Positions 1 to 8,936 are shown, counted from the first letter of the stretch. The stretch: DNA of 64,000 nucleotides from Clostridiales bacterium VE202-21 (GCA_000509105.1 BAIF02000102.1:22534-86533), one strand, 5' to 3'. Made by a program: numbers and translations. Notes: generated by a model from the letters alone, not told the origin.

Positions 1-47
1 AGGAAAGAGCATAAAAGATATCGCGTGTAATAAGGAGGATTAAAACC

Positions 48-479
48 ATGAATGTATCAGTTGTCTACTGGAGCGGAACCGGCAATACACAGGCAATGGC
101 AGAGGCGGTTGCCAGAGGAATAGAAGCGGCGGGAAAGAACGCAAGGCTGATCGAGGCAAGTGCGGCAGATGCGGTTGAAATAGCGTCTGAGCATGCATTT
201 GCGCTGGGCTGCCCGTCGATGGGGGCAGAAGAATTGGAGGAGAACGAGATGGAGCCGTTTGTGGAGTCACTGGAAACACTTGTATCCGGTAAGCATATTT
301 TATTATTTGGCTCCTATGGATGGGGCGACGGCGAATGGATGCGGAACTGGGCAGAAAGAATGAAGGCAGCCGGAGCTGAGCTGGTGCGTGCGGAAGGCAT
401 CATTGCCAATGAGGCACCGGATGGAGAAGCAATAGAAGCTTGCGAGAAAGCAGGAAGAGAACTTGCAGAACTTACATAG
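48..479 (+). CDS. Flavodoxin (short-chain)
   Basis: A 143-residue FMN-binding electron carrier acting in the cytoplasm. The N-terminal phosphate-binding loop SGTGNTQ (residues 9-15) follows the first beta strand, and a later SYGWGDGEW segment fits the second flavin loop; the length is normal for a short-chain flavodoxin. The start is set by AAGGAGG about 8 bases upstream. Such proteins replace ferredoxin in anaerobes, but the redox partner cannot be read from the sequence. The gene stands alone: the next gene has its own promoter. Confidence 0.93.
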   Translation: MNVSVVYWSGTGNTQAMAEAVARGIEAAGKNARLIEASAADAVEIASEHAFALGCPSMGAEELEENEMEPFVESLETLVSGKHILLFGSYGWGDGEWMRNWAERMKAAGAELVRAEGIIANEAPDGEAIEACEKAGRELAELT

Positions 480-485
480 ATTTCA

Positions 486-515
486 TTGACAAATCGTCTA
501 CTCCATGCATAAGAT
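486..515 (+). promoter_or_regulatory. Promoter of the ZIP transporter gene
   Basis: TTGACA at 486-491 and TAAGAT at 510-515 are separated by 18 bases. The -10 hexamer runs into the palindrome at 514-537, so a protein bound there would block RNA polymerase. Confidence 0.55.
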
Positions 516-537
516 AGTTTCATACGTATGAAACTAT
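514..537. promoter_or_regulatory. Perfect 24-bp palindrome, probable operator
   Basis: The 12-base half ATAGTTTCATAC is followed directly by its exact reverse complement. It overlaps the -10 box and the predicted transcription start, and ends about 20 bases before the ZIP start codon. Position and symmetry suggest a dimeric repressor, plausibly a metal sensor given the downstream gene; the regulator is not identified. Confidence 0.6.
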
Positions 538-558
538 AAGATGAATGGGGGAAAGAAC

Positions 559-1341
559 ATGAATCAGAACATGCTGCTTGGAATACTGATTCCTTTTGCA
601 GGAACCACCCTTGGCTCAGCCATGGTATTCTTTATGCGTAAGGAAATGAATGAAAAACTACAGAAGGCGCTGCTAGGCTTTGCCTCGGGTGTTATGATAG
701 CCGCTTCTGTGTGGTCCCTGTTGATCCCGGCCATAGAGATGGCGGAGGAGAACGGCTCACGGCCCTGGCTGCCTGCTGCGGCAGGCTTTTTGCTTGGGAT
801 GGGATTTTTGCTCCTTCTGGATACCGTGACGCCGCATATGCATCTCAATGGAGACGAGCCGGAGGGAGTGAAATCCAGCCTGAAAAAGTCAACCATGCTC
901 GTTCTTGCGGTAACGCTGCACAACATACCGGAGGGAATGGCCGTAGGAGTAACGTTTGCCGGTGCAGTATCCGGGAATACAACCATATCGCTTGCCGGTG
1001 CATTTGCCCTGTCAGTCGGTATCGCAATCCAGAACTTCCCGGAGGGCGCCATTATATCCATGCCGCTGCGGAGTGAAGGAGTATCAAAAGGCCGTTCCTT
1101 CCTTTACGGCACTTTGTCGGGTGTAGTGGAACCGATTGCGGCGGTCATAACAATCCTTCTGACAGGTCTTGTCGTGCCAATTCTCCCGTATCTGCTCGCA
1201 TTCGCGGCGGGAGCGATGATTTATGTTGTCGTAGAAGAACTGATACCGGAAGCACAGGCAGAACCGCATACAAACATCAGCACAGTGGGGGTGGCAATCG
1301 GATTTACCCTTATGATGATATTAGATGTGGCTTTGGGGTAG
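559..1341 (+). CDS. ZIP family metal transporter
   Basis: A 260-residue membrane protein of the ZIP family, which moves divalent metals such as zinc, iron or manganese into the cytoplasm. The two metal-binding helices are clear: HNIPEGMAVGV and QNFPEGAI. A His/Asp-containing loop (TPHMHLNGDEPEG) lies before them. An ATG at 541 is in frame, but the purine run GGGGGAAAG sits just upstream of the ATG at 559, so that start is preferred. The promoter is overlapped by a perfect palindrome, which points to repressor control. Confidence 0.9.
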   Translation: MNQNMLLGILIPFAGTTLGSAMVFFMRKEMNEKLQKALLGFASGVMIAASVWSLLIPAIEMAEENGSRPWLPAAAGFLLGMGFLLLLDTVTPHMHLNGDEPEGVKSSLKKSTMLVLAVTLHNIPEGMAVGVTFAGAVSGNTTISLAGAFALSVGIAIQNFPEGAIISMPLRSEGVSKGRSFLYGTLSGVVEPIAAVITILLTGLVVPILPYLLAFAAGAMIYVVVEELIPEAQAEPHTNISTVGVAIGFTLMMILDVALG

Positions 1342-1375
1342 GGAGATTGTGGTGGCTGGTATGGGGACGCTCTTT

Positions 1376-1608
1376 GGAACCGGAGTGTCCGGAGGTCTTT
1401 TTGAGCAGGCTTATGCTGATTCTGGAAACCGGCCGCTTAGCCGTTAATTGCTAACTGCGAAAAAGCCGCATCTTATGGGGAAAAACTGATTCGGAGATCA
1501 GTTTTTCCCCATAAGATGCGGCTTTTTCGCAGTTAGAATTAATCGGCATTAAAGGTTTCCAGAATCAGTATAAGCCTGCGCAAAAAGACCTCCGGACACC
1601 CCGGTTCT
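1376..1608. repeat. Nested inverted-repeat element 1
   Basis: The inner arms 1451-1490 and 1497-1536 are 40-base perfect complements around a 6-base loop. The outer arms, about 1376-1430 and 1555-1608, are also complementary with a few mismatches. A transcript would form one very long hairpin. It lies between the ZIP gene and the glycine riboswitch and contains no credible gene. It could be a MITE-like element or a strong terminator. Confidence 0.8.
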
Positions 1609-1768
1609 CAAGAGCTGGAACATCAAAGCTGAAGGCGTCCCTATCCCGGATGGGGGGCCAGACGGAGTAGGTGGATCGAGTGACAGATGATGCACGCTGA
1701 TTCCCCAAAAAGTACTTGAAATGGTGAGGATTTGGTGATATGCTTTAAATTGCGTGTTAAGACACGAC

Positions 1769-1850
1769 AACTCAGGAGAGTCTCTTATTTTAAGAGCGCC
1801 GAAGGTGTACGCAGCGTGTGCTGTAAATCTCTCAGGCAAAAGGATGGAGG
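1769..1850 (+). ncRNA. Glycine riboswitch (single aptamer)
   Basis: Conserved elements of the glycine (gcvT) aptamer occur in order: AGGAGAG near 1774, GCCGAAGG near 1798, and CTCTCAGGCAAAAGGA at about 1829-1844. The RNA ends at the ribosome site of the AgcS gene. Only one aptamer is recognisable. Glycine riboswitches upstream of sodium:alanine/glycine symporters are established, so binding probably adjusts symporter expression to glycine. Confidence 0.88.
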
Positions 1851-1859
1851 AGTAATATT

Positions 1860-3275
1860 ATGTTTAGTCAGATCAACAGTTTTATCAAGTGGGTCGATGA
1901 TGCCGTGTGGGGGCTTCCATTGATCATTCTTATCCTGGTGACAGGAATCTATTTATCAGTTCGTTTGAAGGGCCTTCAGATCAGGCATCTGGGCAAGGCG
2001 CTGAAATTCATGGTGAAAAATGAAGAAGATGGACGTGGGGAAGTAACGAGTTTTGGAGCGCTTTGTACTGCGCTTTCTGCTACAATCGGGACAGGGAATA
2101 TTGTCGGTGTAGCTACGGCGATTGCCGCTGGCGGGCCGGGGGCTTTATTCTGGATGATTGTTGCTGCTTTTTTTGGTATGGCGACGAAATATGCAGAGGG
2201 GCTTCTCTCTATTAAGTACCGTACAATTGATGAAGAAGGACATGTGTTGGGCGGTCCTTTCTATTACATAGAAAATGGAATGGGGAAGAACTGGCGGTGG
2301 CTTGCAAAGATTTTCGCCTTTTTTGGAGCAGGTGTCGGCCTGTTCGGAATTGGTACATTTACGCAGGTTAACGGGATCGCCTCTGCCGTGAAGAATTTCT
2401 TTGATCCGGATCTCGCCAACACGGTTAATTTGTTCGGCGGTACATACTCATGGGCAACCGTGATTACGGGAATTATCCTGACCTTCTGTGTGGGGCTGGT
2501 TGTGATTGGAGGAATTAAACGTATTGCAAAGGTATCGGAGATTGTTGTGCCGTTCATGGCGGTTCTCTATGTACTGTTGGCGCTGATCATCCTGCTGACT
2601 CATATACCGGCAATCCCGGGCGCGATTGCACTGATTGTCAAATCCGCATTTTCCGGCAGCGCGCTTGCCGGCGGTGTGATGGGAACAATGGTGATTGCCA
2701 TGCAGAAAGGGATTGCAAGGGGGATCTTTTCGAATGAGGCTGGTCTGGGAAGCGCCCCGATCGCTGCCGCAGCTGCTCAGACAAAAGAGCCTGCGCGCCA
2801 GGGCTTGGTGTCTATGACAGGTACTTTTATTGATACGATCGTAATCTGTACCATGACCGGATTATCTATTGTGATTGCGGGGACGTGGAATACGGGCCTG
2901 GAAGGGGTGGAGATTACGACAGCTGCTTTCCAGCAGGGACTGCCGTTTCCGCCGGCTGTGGCATCCTTTGCCCTGATGCTGTGCCTTGTGTTTTTTGCTT
3001 TCACTACGATACTGGGGTGGAACTATTATGGAGAACGCTGCCTGGAATATTTGTCCAACAGAAATATGAAGGCGGTGAAAACTTACAGGTGGCTGTATAT
3101 CCTTGCGATCTTTATCGGACCTTATATGACGGTAGAGGCTGTCTGGAATATTGCAGATATTTTTAACGCATTGATGGCGCTTCCGAACCTCGTAGCTCTG
3201 ATTTCACTGAGCGGAGTAGTTGCCGCGGAGAGCAGGGATTACTTTTCCAGGCTGAAACAAATGGGGATGAAATAG
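1860..3275 (+). CDS. Sodium:alanine/glycine symporter AgcS family
   Basis: A 471-residue polytopic membrane protein importing alanine or glycine with sodium. It has the family's length and hallmark segments: SATIGTGNIVGVATAI near residues 73-88, GGPFYYIENGMG, and the conserved GIARGIFSNEAGLGSAPIAA stretch in the second half. The single glycine aptamer directly upstream points to glycine as a physiological substrate. Translation starts from an ATG behind GGATGGAGG. The substrate assignment rests on the riboswitch plus family knowledge. Confidence 0.93.
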   Translation: MFSQINSFIKWVDDAVWGLPLIILILVTGIYLSVRLKGLQIRHLGKALKFMVKNEEDGRGEVTSFGALCTALSATIGTGNIVGVATAIAAGGPGALFWMIVAAFFGMATKYAEGLLSIKYRTIDEEGHVLGGPFYYIENGMGKNWRWLAKIFAFFGAGVGLFGIGTFTQVNGIASAVKNFFDPDLANTVNLFGGTYSWATVITGIILTFCVGLVVIGGIKRIAKVSEIVVPFMAVLYVLLALIILLTHIPAIPGAIALIVKSAFSGSALAGGVMGTMVIAMQKGIARGIFSNEAGLGSAPIAAAAAQTKEPARQGLVSMTGTFIDTIVICTMTGLSIVIAGTWNTGLEGVEITTAAFQQGLPFPPAVASFALMLCLVFFAFTTILGWNYYGERCLEYLSNRNMKAVKTYRWLYILAIFIGPYMTVEAVWNIADIFNALMALPNLVALISLSGVVAAESRDYFSRLKQMGMK

Positions 3276-3284
3276 ATTTTAATA

Positions 3285-3431
3285 CCTACATCAACACTGA
3301 AAACGTCTTCCGGGGCATGGATTACGGCTGCAACGATCGCGACACTGGTACCTCAGGTTTTTGTTTCCCTATGGGCGGGGGGCGCGGCCGACCGCTATAA
3401 CCGGAAAAGGCAGACGCCATCTCCGTTTTAG
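3285..3431 (+). pseudogene. MFS transporter fragment
   Basis: This stretch has no start codon but reads in frame as a piece of a drug-efflux-type MFS protein: SSGAWITAATIATLVPQVF, then GGAADRYNRKR, the motif after the second helix. Similarity stops just after NRKR, followed by a stop at 3429-3431. It probably represents the rest of a deleted transporter gene. It lies in the gap between agcS and the leuS promoter. Confidence 0.6.
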
Positions 3432-3495
3432 ATGGTGAACGGGCGTGAAAAGTATTCGCAGGTGCAACAAATTATGAAATCAGGGAGAAAACTAC

Positions 3496-3524
3496 TTGAC
3501 TTATTTTAACATTCTTCCTATAAT
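3496..3524 (+). promoter_or_regulatory. leuS promoter
   Basis: TTGACT at 3496-3501 and a perfect TATAAT at 3519-3524 are spaced by 17 bases. Transcription would begin near 3531, just before the T-box leader. Confidence 0.8.
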
Positions 3525-3534
3525 AAATAAGAAT

Positions 3535-3780
3535 ATTGCAGAAACTGGGATGAGGAGTACTAAGAGCCTATCGTTTTCAGAGAGCTGCCGGAAGGTGTGA
3601 GGCAGAAGCGTAAACTCCCAACTCGCCTCGGAGTTCTTTTATTGAAACAGCAGTAGATAAAAGCGGGACTTCCCGTTACAGAAGAAATGAGTGCATCCGG
3701 GAGCTGCCGGGTGAATGAGAGTGGTACCACGGAAGTCAAAGCCTTTTCGTCTCTTAATGAGATGAAAAGGCTTTTTATAA
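3535..3780 (+). ncRNA. T-box leader of leuS
   Basis: An untranslated leader of about 250 bases with the variant T-box GAGTGGTACCACGG at 3718-3732, which pairs with the acceptor end of uncharged tRNA. It is followed by a terminator hairpin at about 3738-3777 whose arms are AAAGCCTTTTC and GAAAAGGCTTT plus a T run. Established T-box logic applies: uncharged tRNA-Leu stabilises the antiterminator and permits leuS transcription. The specifier is probably a CUC in the stem I loop, though that folding was not computed. Confidence 0.88.
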
Positions 3781-3806
3781 AGTGTTGAATGTAGGAGGAT
3801 ATTGTA

Positions 3807-6236
3807 ATGTCTAAGATTGTGTACAATCACAAAGCAATTGAGAAGAAGTGGAGGGAGAAGTGGGCGGAGAACCCGGTGAATCCCAAGGTAGACGATGACG
3901 GAAATAAGAAGCAGAAGTATTACTGCCTGGATATGTTCCCGTACCCTTCGGGAAACGGTCTTCATGTAGGCCATTGGAGAGGTTATGTGATCTCCGATGT
4001 CTGGAGCCGCTATAAACTGCTGCAGGGCCATTATATTGTGCATCCGATGGGATGGGATGCCTTCGGCCTTCCGGCGGAAAACTATGCCATCAAGATGGGC
4101 GTTCATCCGGCAAAATCCACAGCTGAGAATGTGGCTAACATCAAACGCCAGATCGATGAGATCGCTGCGCTCTATGACTGGGATATGGAAGTGAATACAA
4201 CAGATCCGGAGTTCTATAAATGGACCCAGTGGATCTTTGTAAAGATGTTTAAAGAAGGTCTTGCATATGAGAAGGAATTCCCGATTAACTGGTGTCCCTC
4301 CTGTAAGACCGGCCTGGCAAATGAGGAAGTTGTGAATGGAAAATGCGAGCGCTGCGGTACGGATGTGACCAAGAAAAATCTGCGCCAGTGGATGCTGAAA
4401 ATTACTGCTTATGCGGAACGCCTCCTGAACGACCTGGACAAGCTGGACTGGCCGGAGAAGGTGAAGAAGATGCAGTCCGACTGGATCGGTAAATCCTACG
4501 GGGCGGAAGTGGATTTTCCGGTTGACGGAAGAGAGGAGAAGATCACGGTCTACACGACTAGACCAGATACTTTATATGGAGCCACCTTCATGGTGCTGGC
4601 TCCGGAGCATGAACTGGCGGCATCGCTGGCCGTACCGGAGACAAAAGAGGCGGTAGAAAAGTATATTTACGATGCGTCTATGAAGTCCAATGTAGATCGT
4701 CTGCAGGATAAGGAAAAGACGGGGGTATTTACAGGGAGTTATGCCATCAATCCTCTGAACGGAGAAAAGACACCGATCTGGCTGTCTGACTATGTACTTG
4801 CAGATTATGGAACAGGAGCCATTATGTGTGTACCGGCGCATGATGACCGTGACTTTGAGTTTGCAAAGAAATTTGATCTTCCGATCGTGCAGGTTATTGC
4901 AAAAGACGGCGTAGAGATTGAACACATGACAGAGGCCTACACGGATGCTGCCGGCACTATGATCAATTCTGGCGAGTGGAACGGCATGGAATCTGCTGTG
5001 CTTAAAAAAGAGGCGCCGCATATGATTGAAAAAAGGGGAATCGGCCATGCAACGGTAAACTACAAGCTGCGCGACTGGGTATTCTCCCGCCAGCGTTACT
5101 GGGGAGAGCCAATTCCGATTATCCACTGTCCGGACTGCGGAGCCGTTCCGGTTCCGGAAGAAGAGCTTCCGCTTCGCCTGCCGGATGTAGAATCCTATGA
5201 GCCGACAGGAACAGGCGAGTCACCGCTTGCCGGAATCGAAGACTGGGTAAACTGTACTTGTCCGGTCTGCGGAAAGCCTGCAAAGCGTGAAACCAATACG
5301 ATGCCGCAGTGGGCAGGATCCTCCTGGTATTTCCTGCGCTATGTAGACAGCCATAATCAGAACGAACTGGTATCCAGAGAAAAAGCGGATGAGATGCTCC
5401 CCGTAGACATGTATATCGGCGGCGTTGAGCATGCGGTACTGCATTTGCTGTATTCCCGCTTCTATACAAAGTTCCTGTGCGATATAGGGGCCATTGATTT
5501 TGATGAGCCGTTCCAGAAACTATTCAACCAGGGTATGATCACTGGAAAGAACGGTGTTAAGATGAGCAAGTCCAAGGGAAATGTAGTCTCACCGGATGAC
5601 CTGGTAAGAGATTATGGATGTGATTCTCTGAGAATGTATGAGCTCTTCGTAGGCCCTCCGGAACTGGACGCGGAGTGGGATGACCGCGGAATCGACGGCG
5701 TCAACCGTTTCCTGAAGCGCCTCTGGAATCTGCTCATGGACAGCTGCGGCAAGGATATAAAAGCAACGAAGGAAATGATCAAGCAGCGCAACAGGCTGGT
5801 CTATGACATCACGACCCGTCTGGAGTCATTCAGCCTGAATACGGTAATCTCCGGCTTTATGGAGCATAATAACAAGTTGATCGAGATCGCTAAGAAAGAG
5901 GGCGGAATTGATCAGGAGACACTGGAAAACATTGCAGTACTTCTCGCGCCGTTTGCACCGCATTTTGCGGAGGAGATGTGGGAACAGCTGGGGCATACGG
6001 ATACGGTATTCAAAGCAGGATGGCCGTCATACGATGAGTCCAAGATGAAGGACGATGAGATCGAAGTTGCCGTTCAGATCAACGGAAAGACAAGAGCCGT
6101 TGTAACAATTGCGGCGGATGCAGACAAAGATACGGCCATAGCAGCCGGGAAAGAAGCGGTTGCGGATAAACTGACGGGGACGATTGTAAAAGAAATCTAC
6201 GTGCCCGGAAGGATTATAAATATTGTAATGAAATAA
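3807..6236 (+). CDS. leuS: Leucine--tRNA ligase
   Basis: An 809-residue class I aminoacyl-tRNA synthetase that charges tRNA-Leu. HVGH (residues 53-56) is the HIGH signature and KMSKS lies near residue 587. The cysteine pairs CPSC/CERC and CPDC/CPVC are the zinc-knuckle regions, and the CP1 editing domain lies between. The start follows TAGGAGGA. The last codons read INIVMK-stop, but these are supplied by the integrated element that begins at 6215; the displaced original tail, INIVQK-stop, is found at 12225-12245. Confidence 0.98.
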   Translation: MSKIVYNHKAIEKKWREKWAENPVNPKVDDDGNKKQKYYCLDMFPYPSGNGLHVGHWRGYVISDVWSRYKLLQGHYIVHPMGWDAFGLPAENYAIKMGVHPAKSTAENVANIKRQIDEIAALYDWDMEVNTTDPEFYKWTQWIFVKMFKEGLAYEKEFPINWCPSCKTGLANEEVVNGKCERCGTDVTKKNLRQWMLKITAYAERLLNDLDKLDWPEKVKKMQSDWIGKSYGAEVDFPVDGREEKITVYTTRPDTLYGATFMVLAPEHELAASLAVPETKEAVEKYIYDASMKSNVDRLQDKEKTGVFTGSYAINPLNGEKTPIWLSDYVLADYGTGAIMCVPAHDDRDFEFAKKFDLPIVQVIAKDGVEIEHMTEAYTDAAGTMINSGEWNGMESAVLKKEAPHMIEKRGIGHATVNYKLRDWVFSRQRYWGEPIPIIHCPDCGAVPVPEEELPLRLPDVESYEPTGTGESPLAGIEDWVNCTCPVCGKPAKRETNTMPQWAGSSWYFLRYVDSHNQNELVSREKADEMLPVDMYIGGVEHAVLHLLYSRFYTKFLCDIGAIDFDEPFQKLFNQGMITGKNGVKMSKSKGNVVSPDDLVRDYGCDSLRMYELFVGPPELDAEWDDRGIDGVNRFLKRLWNLLMDSCGKDIKATKEMIKQRNRLVYDITTRLESFSLNTVISGFMEHNNKLIEIAKKEGGIDQETLENIAVLLAPFAPHFAEEMWEQLGHTDTVFKAGWPSYDESKMKDDEIEVAVQINGKTRAVVTIAADADKDTAIAAGKEAVADKLTGTIVKEIYVPGRIINIVMK
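6215..6226. repeat. attL core
   Basis: TATAAATATTGT, inside the last codons of leuS. It is identical to the copy at 12224-12235; the base just 5' differs by a one-base indel. Confidence 0.8.
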
Positions 6237-6435
6237 TTTGAGAAGAAAATCTCACAACAGAATAAAGTGCTTGGAAATATTGAAAAGTTCGCTGAAAATC
6301 AAGGTTTGCAGACATTTTTCTACAAAGAAAAGGTATCGTAGAATACCGCAAAATATCGTAATAGATTTTTAAAATGGAGTAATATTGGAGTAAAAAGCGA
6401 AAGAAAATGGAGTAAATATTTCAAAGGTAAATATA

Positions 6436-6480
6436 TAGAAATAGGAGATTGTAACAAAGAATAGCAATCTCCTATTTCTA
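6436..6480 (+). terminator. Terminator-like hairpin after leuS
   Basis: The 16-base perfect arms TAGAAATAGGAGATTG and its complement surround a 13-base loop. It is carried by the element and probably replaces the native leuS terminator displaced to 12258. The rest of 6237-6613 holds AT-rich DNA and the promoter at 6531, with no gene seen. Confidence 0.65.
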
Positions 6481-6530
6481 TATTATGTGTCTAAATTTAA
6501 TATAACTTATGAAAAAAATTTGGTGGAAAG

Positions 6531-6559
6531 TTGTTTGTAAAAATAGAAAATAGTATAAT
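6531..6559 (+). promoter_or_regulatory. Promoter of the element's ATPase gene
   Basis: TTGTTT at 6531-6536 and TATAAT at 6554-6559 with 17-base spacing, 54 bases before the ATG at 6614. The cargo therefore has its own promoter. Confidence 0.65.
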
Positions 6560-6613
6560 TATGAAGAACATATTCGGAGTAAAGTATTTGCAAAGGAAAA
6601 GGAGATTTAATAA

Positions 6614-8097
6614 ATGGGTATATTTGATGCGTTTAAAGGAAAAAGCGATATGGAAATCGCAGGTGATAATCAAGTAGATGAATTGGATAAGGGGAAAGTT
6701 AAAGAATTTGATTTGAATATCGAAAAAATACTTGAAAACTGGGAGAATTATCATGCGATACGAGAGATTATTGCCAATGCCTTAGATGAGCAGGTACTTA
6801 CAAATACAAGGGATATAGAAATCAAACAGGCAAAAGATGGGTGGTGGCATATTGTAGACTACGGTCGTGGATTGAATTATCATCATCTAACTCAAAATGA
6901 AAATGAAGAGAAATTGAGTAATGATAAGCTTATTGGACGATTCGGAGTAGGATTGAAAGATGCTTTAGCGACACTTTATCGTCATGGTGTTGATGTGAAA
7001 ATAAAATCAAAATATGGGATTATTAAATTGAAAACTGCTTCTAAGGTTGGCTTTGATGATATAATAACTCTACACGCAGAAATACTGCCATCGGATAATA
7101 TAAAGATGATTGGAACAGATTTTTGTTTGTACGGATGTACAAAAGAAGATATAGAAAAGGCAAAATCTTTGTTTTTAACTTTTACAGAAGATAAGGTTTT
7201 AGAAAAAACAAAATATGGAGAGGTTTTAGCTAACAACGGAGTAAACAGTAATATTTATATTAATGGTGTGAGAGTAGCGGAAGAACTTAATTTTTTGTTT
7301 TCATACAATATTACTTCATTAAATTCTCAAATAAAAAAGGCACTTAATCGTGAAAGAACAAATGTTGGAAGAACTGCCTACACAGTAGAATCAAAGATAT
7401 TTTAAAAGATTGTTGTTCGGATATTGTTATAAAAAAATTGGTGGAAGATTTGCAAGAGTTCGGTTCAGGTAATAAACATGACGAATTGTCATGGAATGAC
7501 ATAGCTATGTATGCGTCTAGGAAAATGAGTGAAATAAATACGGCGACAACATATGTAACTACCGACAATTTGAAAAACAATCCGTCACTTATAGATGATA
7601 TGCGGAGAAACGGGTATAATCCAGTTGTTGTACCAGATAATTTAATAAACAAAATGGAAGATTATAATACTGGTGCAGAAGAAGGAAAGACGTTAGTAAC
7701 AGCAAATCAATATATTAAGGAAGAACAAAATAGATTTACTCCTCAAATTGTGGAGATAGATTCATTATCAGTTGCTGAACGTAGAGTATATGATATAACG
7801 GATAAGATATTAGAATTAATCGGTGGAAAACCGAGAAATGTAAAATGTATACAGATAGTAGAAAAAATATATGAATCAGAGATTTTTAATGAAACTGTTG
7901 GATTGTGGGAACCGAAAGAGAATCGTATTTTGATAAAACGAAATCAGTTGAATGAACTAAATAGTTATGCGGGTACATTATTGCATGAATGTGCTCATGC
8001 TATAAGTGGAGCTTCAGATGTTTCAAGAGATTTTGAAACAGAGCTTACCAATGTTATAGGTTGTATAGCAAATAAACTTATAGACAATAAAATGTGA
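6614..8097 (+). pseudogene. GHKL ATPase/HExxH protein, frameshifted
   Basis: Read as one gene of about 494 codons broken by one frameshift near 7381. The first frame (6614-7405) is a Bergerat-fold ATPase like Hsp90/MutL: REIIANALDEQ (N box, E51/N55), DYGRG (82-86) and GRFGVGLKDAL (108-118). The second frame continues without a gap (SRIKDILKD upstream of 7438) and ends in a metallopeptidase-like motif, LLHECAHAISG at about 7978-8010, with downstream acidic residues. One missing base around 7383 restores a single chain. It is the main cargo of the element. I do not recognise a named family; defence or stress roles are only inference. Confidence 0.7.
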
Positions 8098-8114
8098 TTT
8101 TGATTTGTAGGATA

Positions 8115-8208
8115 ATGATACATAGTGAGGTCAAGGAACAAGGCGTAGCCGATACGCCGTAGGGCAGTCCTTGACGGAACGGACACAATCAACAGCACCA
8201 TGATACAT
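8115..8208. other. Structured non-coding block in the element
   Basis: GTCAAGGA (8130-8137) pairs with TCCTTGAC (8168-8175), and inside it GGCGTA (8142-8147) pairs with TACGCC (8153-8158). The block is flanked by a 9-base direct repeat, ATGATACAT (8115-8123 and 8200-8208). Candidates are an oriT or replication origin, an RNA, or an insertion footprint; nothing here decides between them. Confidence 0.45.
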
Positions 8209-8252
8209 CAGAGGACTTGAAAGGTCAGAAACCTTGCAAGTCCTCTTGTTTG
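8209..8252. terminator. Bidirectional terminator
   Basis: AGAGGACTTG and CAAGTCCTCT form a 10-base stem followed by a T-rich stretch. It sits between the converging ATPase and XRE genes. Confidence 0.7.
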
Positions 8253-8936
8253 TTATTGGGCATTATATTTTAAGTAAAGAGCTTCTTTCATTTGTTCTTT
8301 TTCAAATGCTTTTATGTGAGCGTCTTGTATTCCGTTGTCGATGTAAAAGCAATCGTCAGCTTGTGAGTAGGCAAGTTTGGTAACTTCTGGTTTATACGTC
8401 TTTGTATCAATTCCATAATAGTAAATCGTGGCGGTTGTTAATACCATATGAATACTTTCAAAATCTCTTGTAAAAATAGTATGCCTGTCGGAATAGAAGA
8501 AATCAGACGGACATTCGTAGAATTGGGAACTATCGTCTTTTAAAAACAATGGAAGTATGTGCATTGCATTTCCAGCACGATTGACAAGTACGTAAAAGCG
8601 TGGAATAAGAGCGGCATATTGTGTCATCATGGCAATATATATATCATCTAAGTTATCAAGAAGATACTCGGAAAAGGTGTTGTTGTAAAAGACATATTGC
8701 AGAGCATTGTCATTTTGGCTTGTATGTTCCATAGGCACATTTTGTCCGTAAAGCCATCTCAAGTCCACATCTAAAGAGTCGGCAATCAGTTCCATTTTAT
8801 CGGCTTTTGGATTGTACTGTCCCGAAAGATAGGAACTGAACGCTCCTTTGCTGATACCAGTATCTTTGACTATATCCACTTGTTTTTTATTTTTTGCTTT
8901 CATGGCAAATTTAATCCGTTCTGCGATTGTATTCAT
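8253..8936 (-). CDS. XRE family (cI-like) repressor
   Basis: A 227-residue DNA-binding regulator. The N-terminal 65 residues form an XRE helix-turn-helix (KKQVDIVKDTGISKGAFSSY, then SGQYNPKADKMELIADSL), and the C-terminal 150 residues match no domain I can name. It starts at the ATG at 8936 behind AGAGAGG; an in-frame ATG at 8957 has no ribosome site. It is divergent from the replication/integration genes, the usual place for the repressor of a small mobile element, so it probably controls the promoter at 9055 and its own. Confidence 0.85.
   Translation of the reverse strand: MNTIAERIKFAMKAKNKKQVDIVKDTGISKGAFSSYLSGQYNPKADKMELIADSLDVDLRWLYGQNVPMEHTSQNDNALQYVFYNNTFSEYLLDNLDDIYIAMMTQYAALIPRFYVLVNRAGNAMHILPLFLKDDSSQFYECPSDFFYSDRHTIFTRDFESIHMVLTTATIYYYGIDTKTYKPEVTKLAYSQADDCFYIDNGIQDAHIKAFEKEQMKEALYLKYNAQ

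Noticed and set aside
1..30. Possible end of an upstream gene reading into TAA at 28-30
   Set aside because: Nine codons are too few to support a gene call.
1549..1839. Open frame on the minus strand across element 1 and the riboswitch
   Set aside because: It runs through the inverted-repeat arm and the glycine aptamer and has no ribosome site; its peptide is a by-product of the repeat.
7400..7410. Programmed -1 frameshift in the ATPase gene
   Set aside because: The shift needed is in the -1 direction, but no X-XXY-YYZ slippery heptamer in the zero frame is present before the stop; a one-base deletion near 7383 is simpler.
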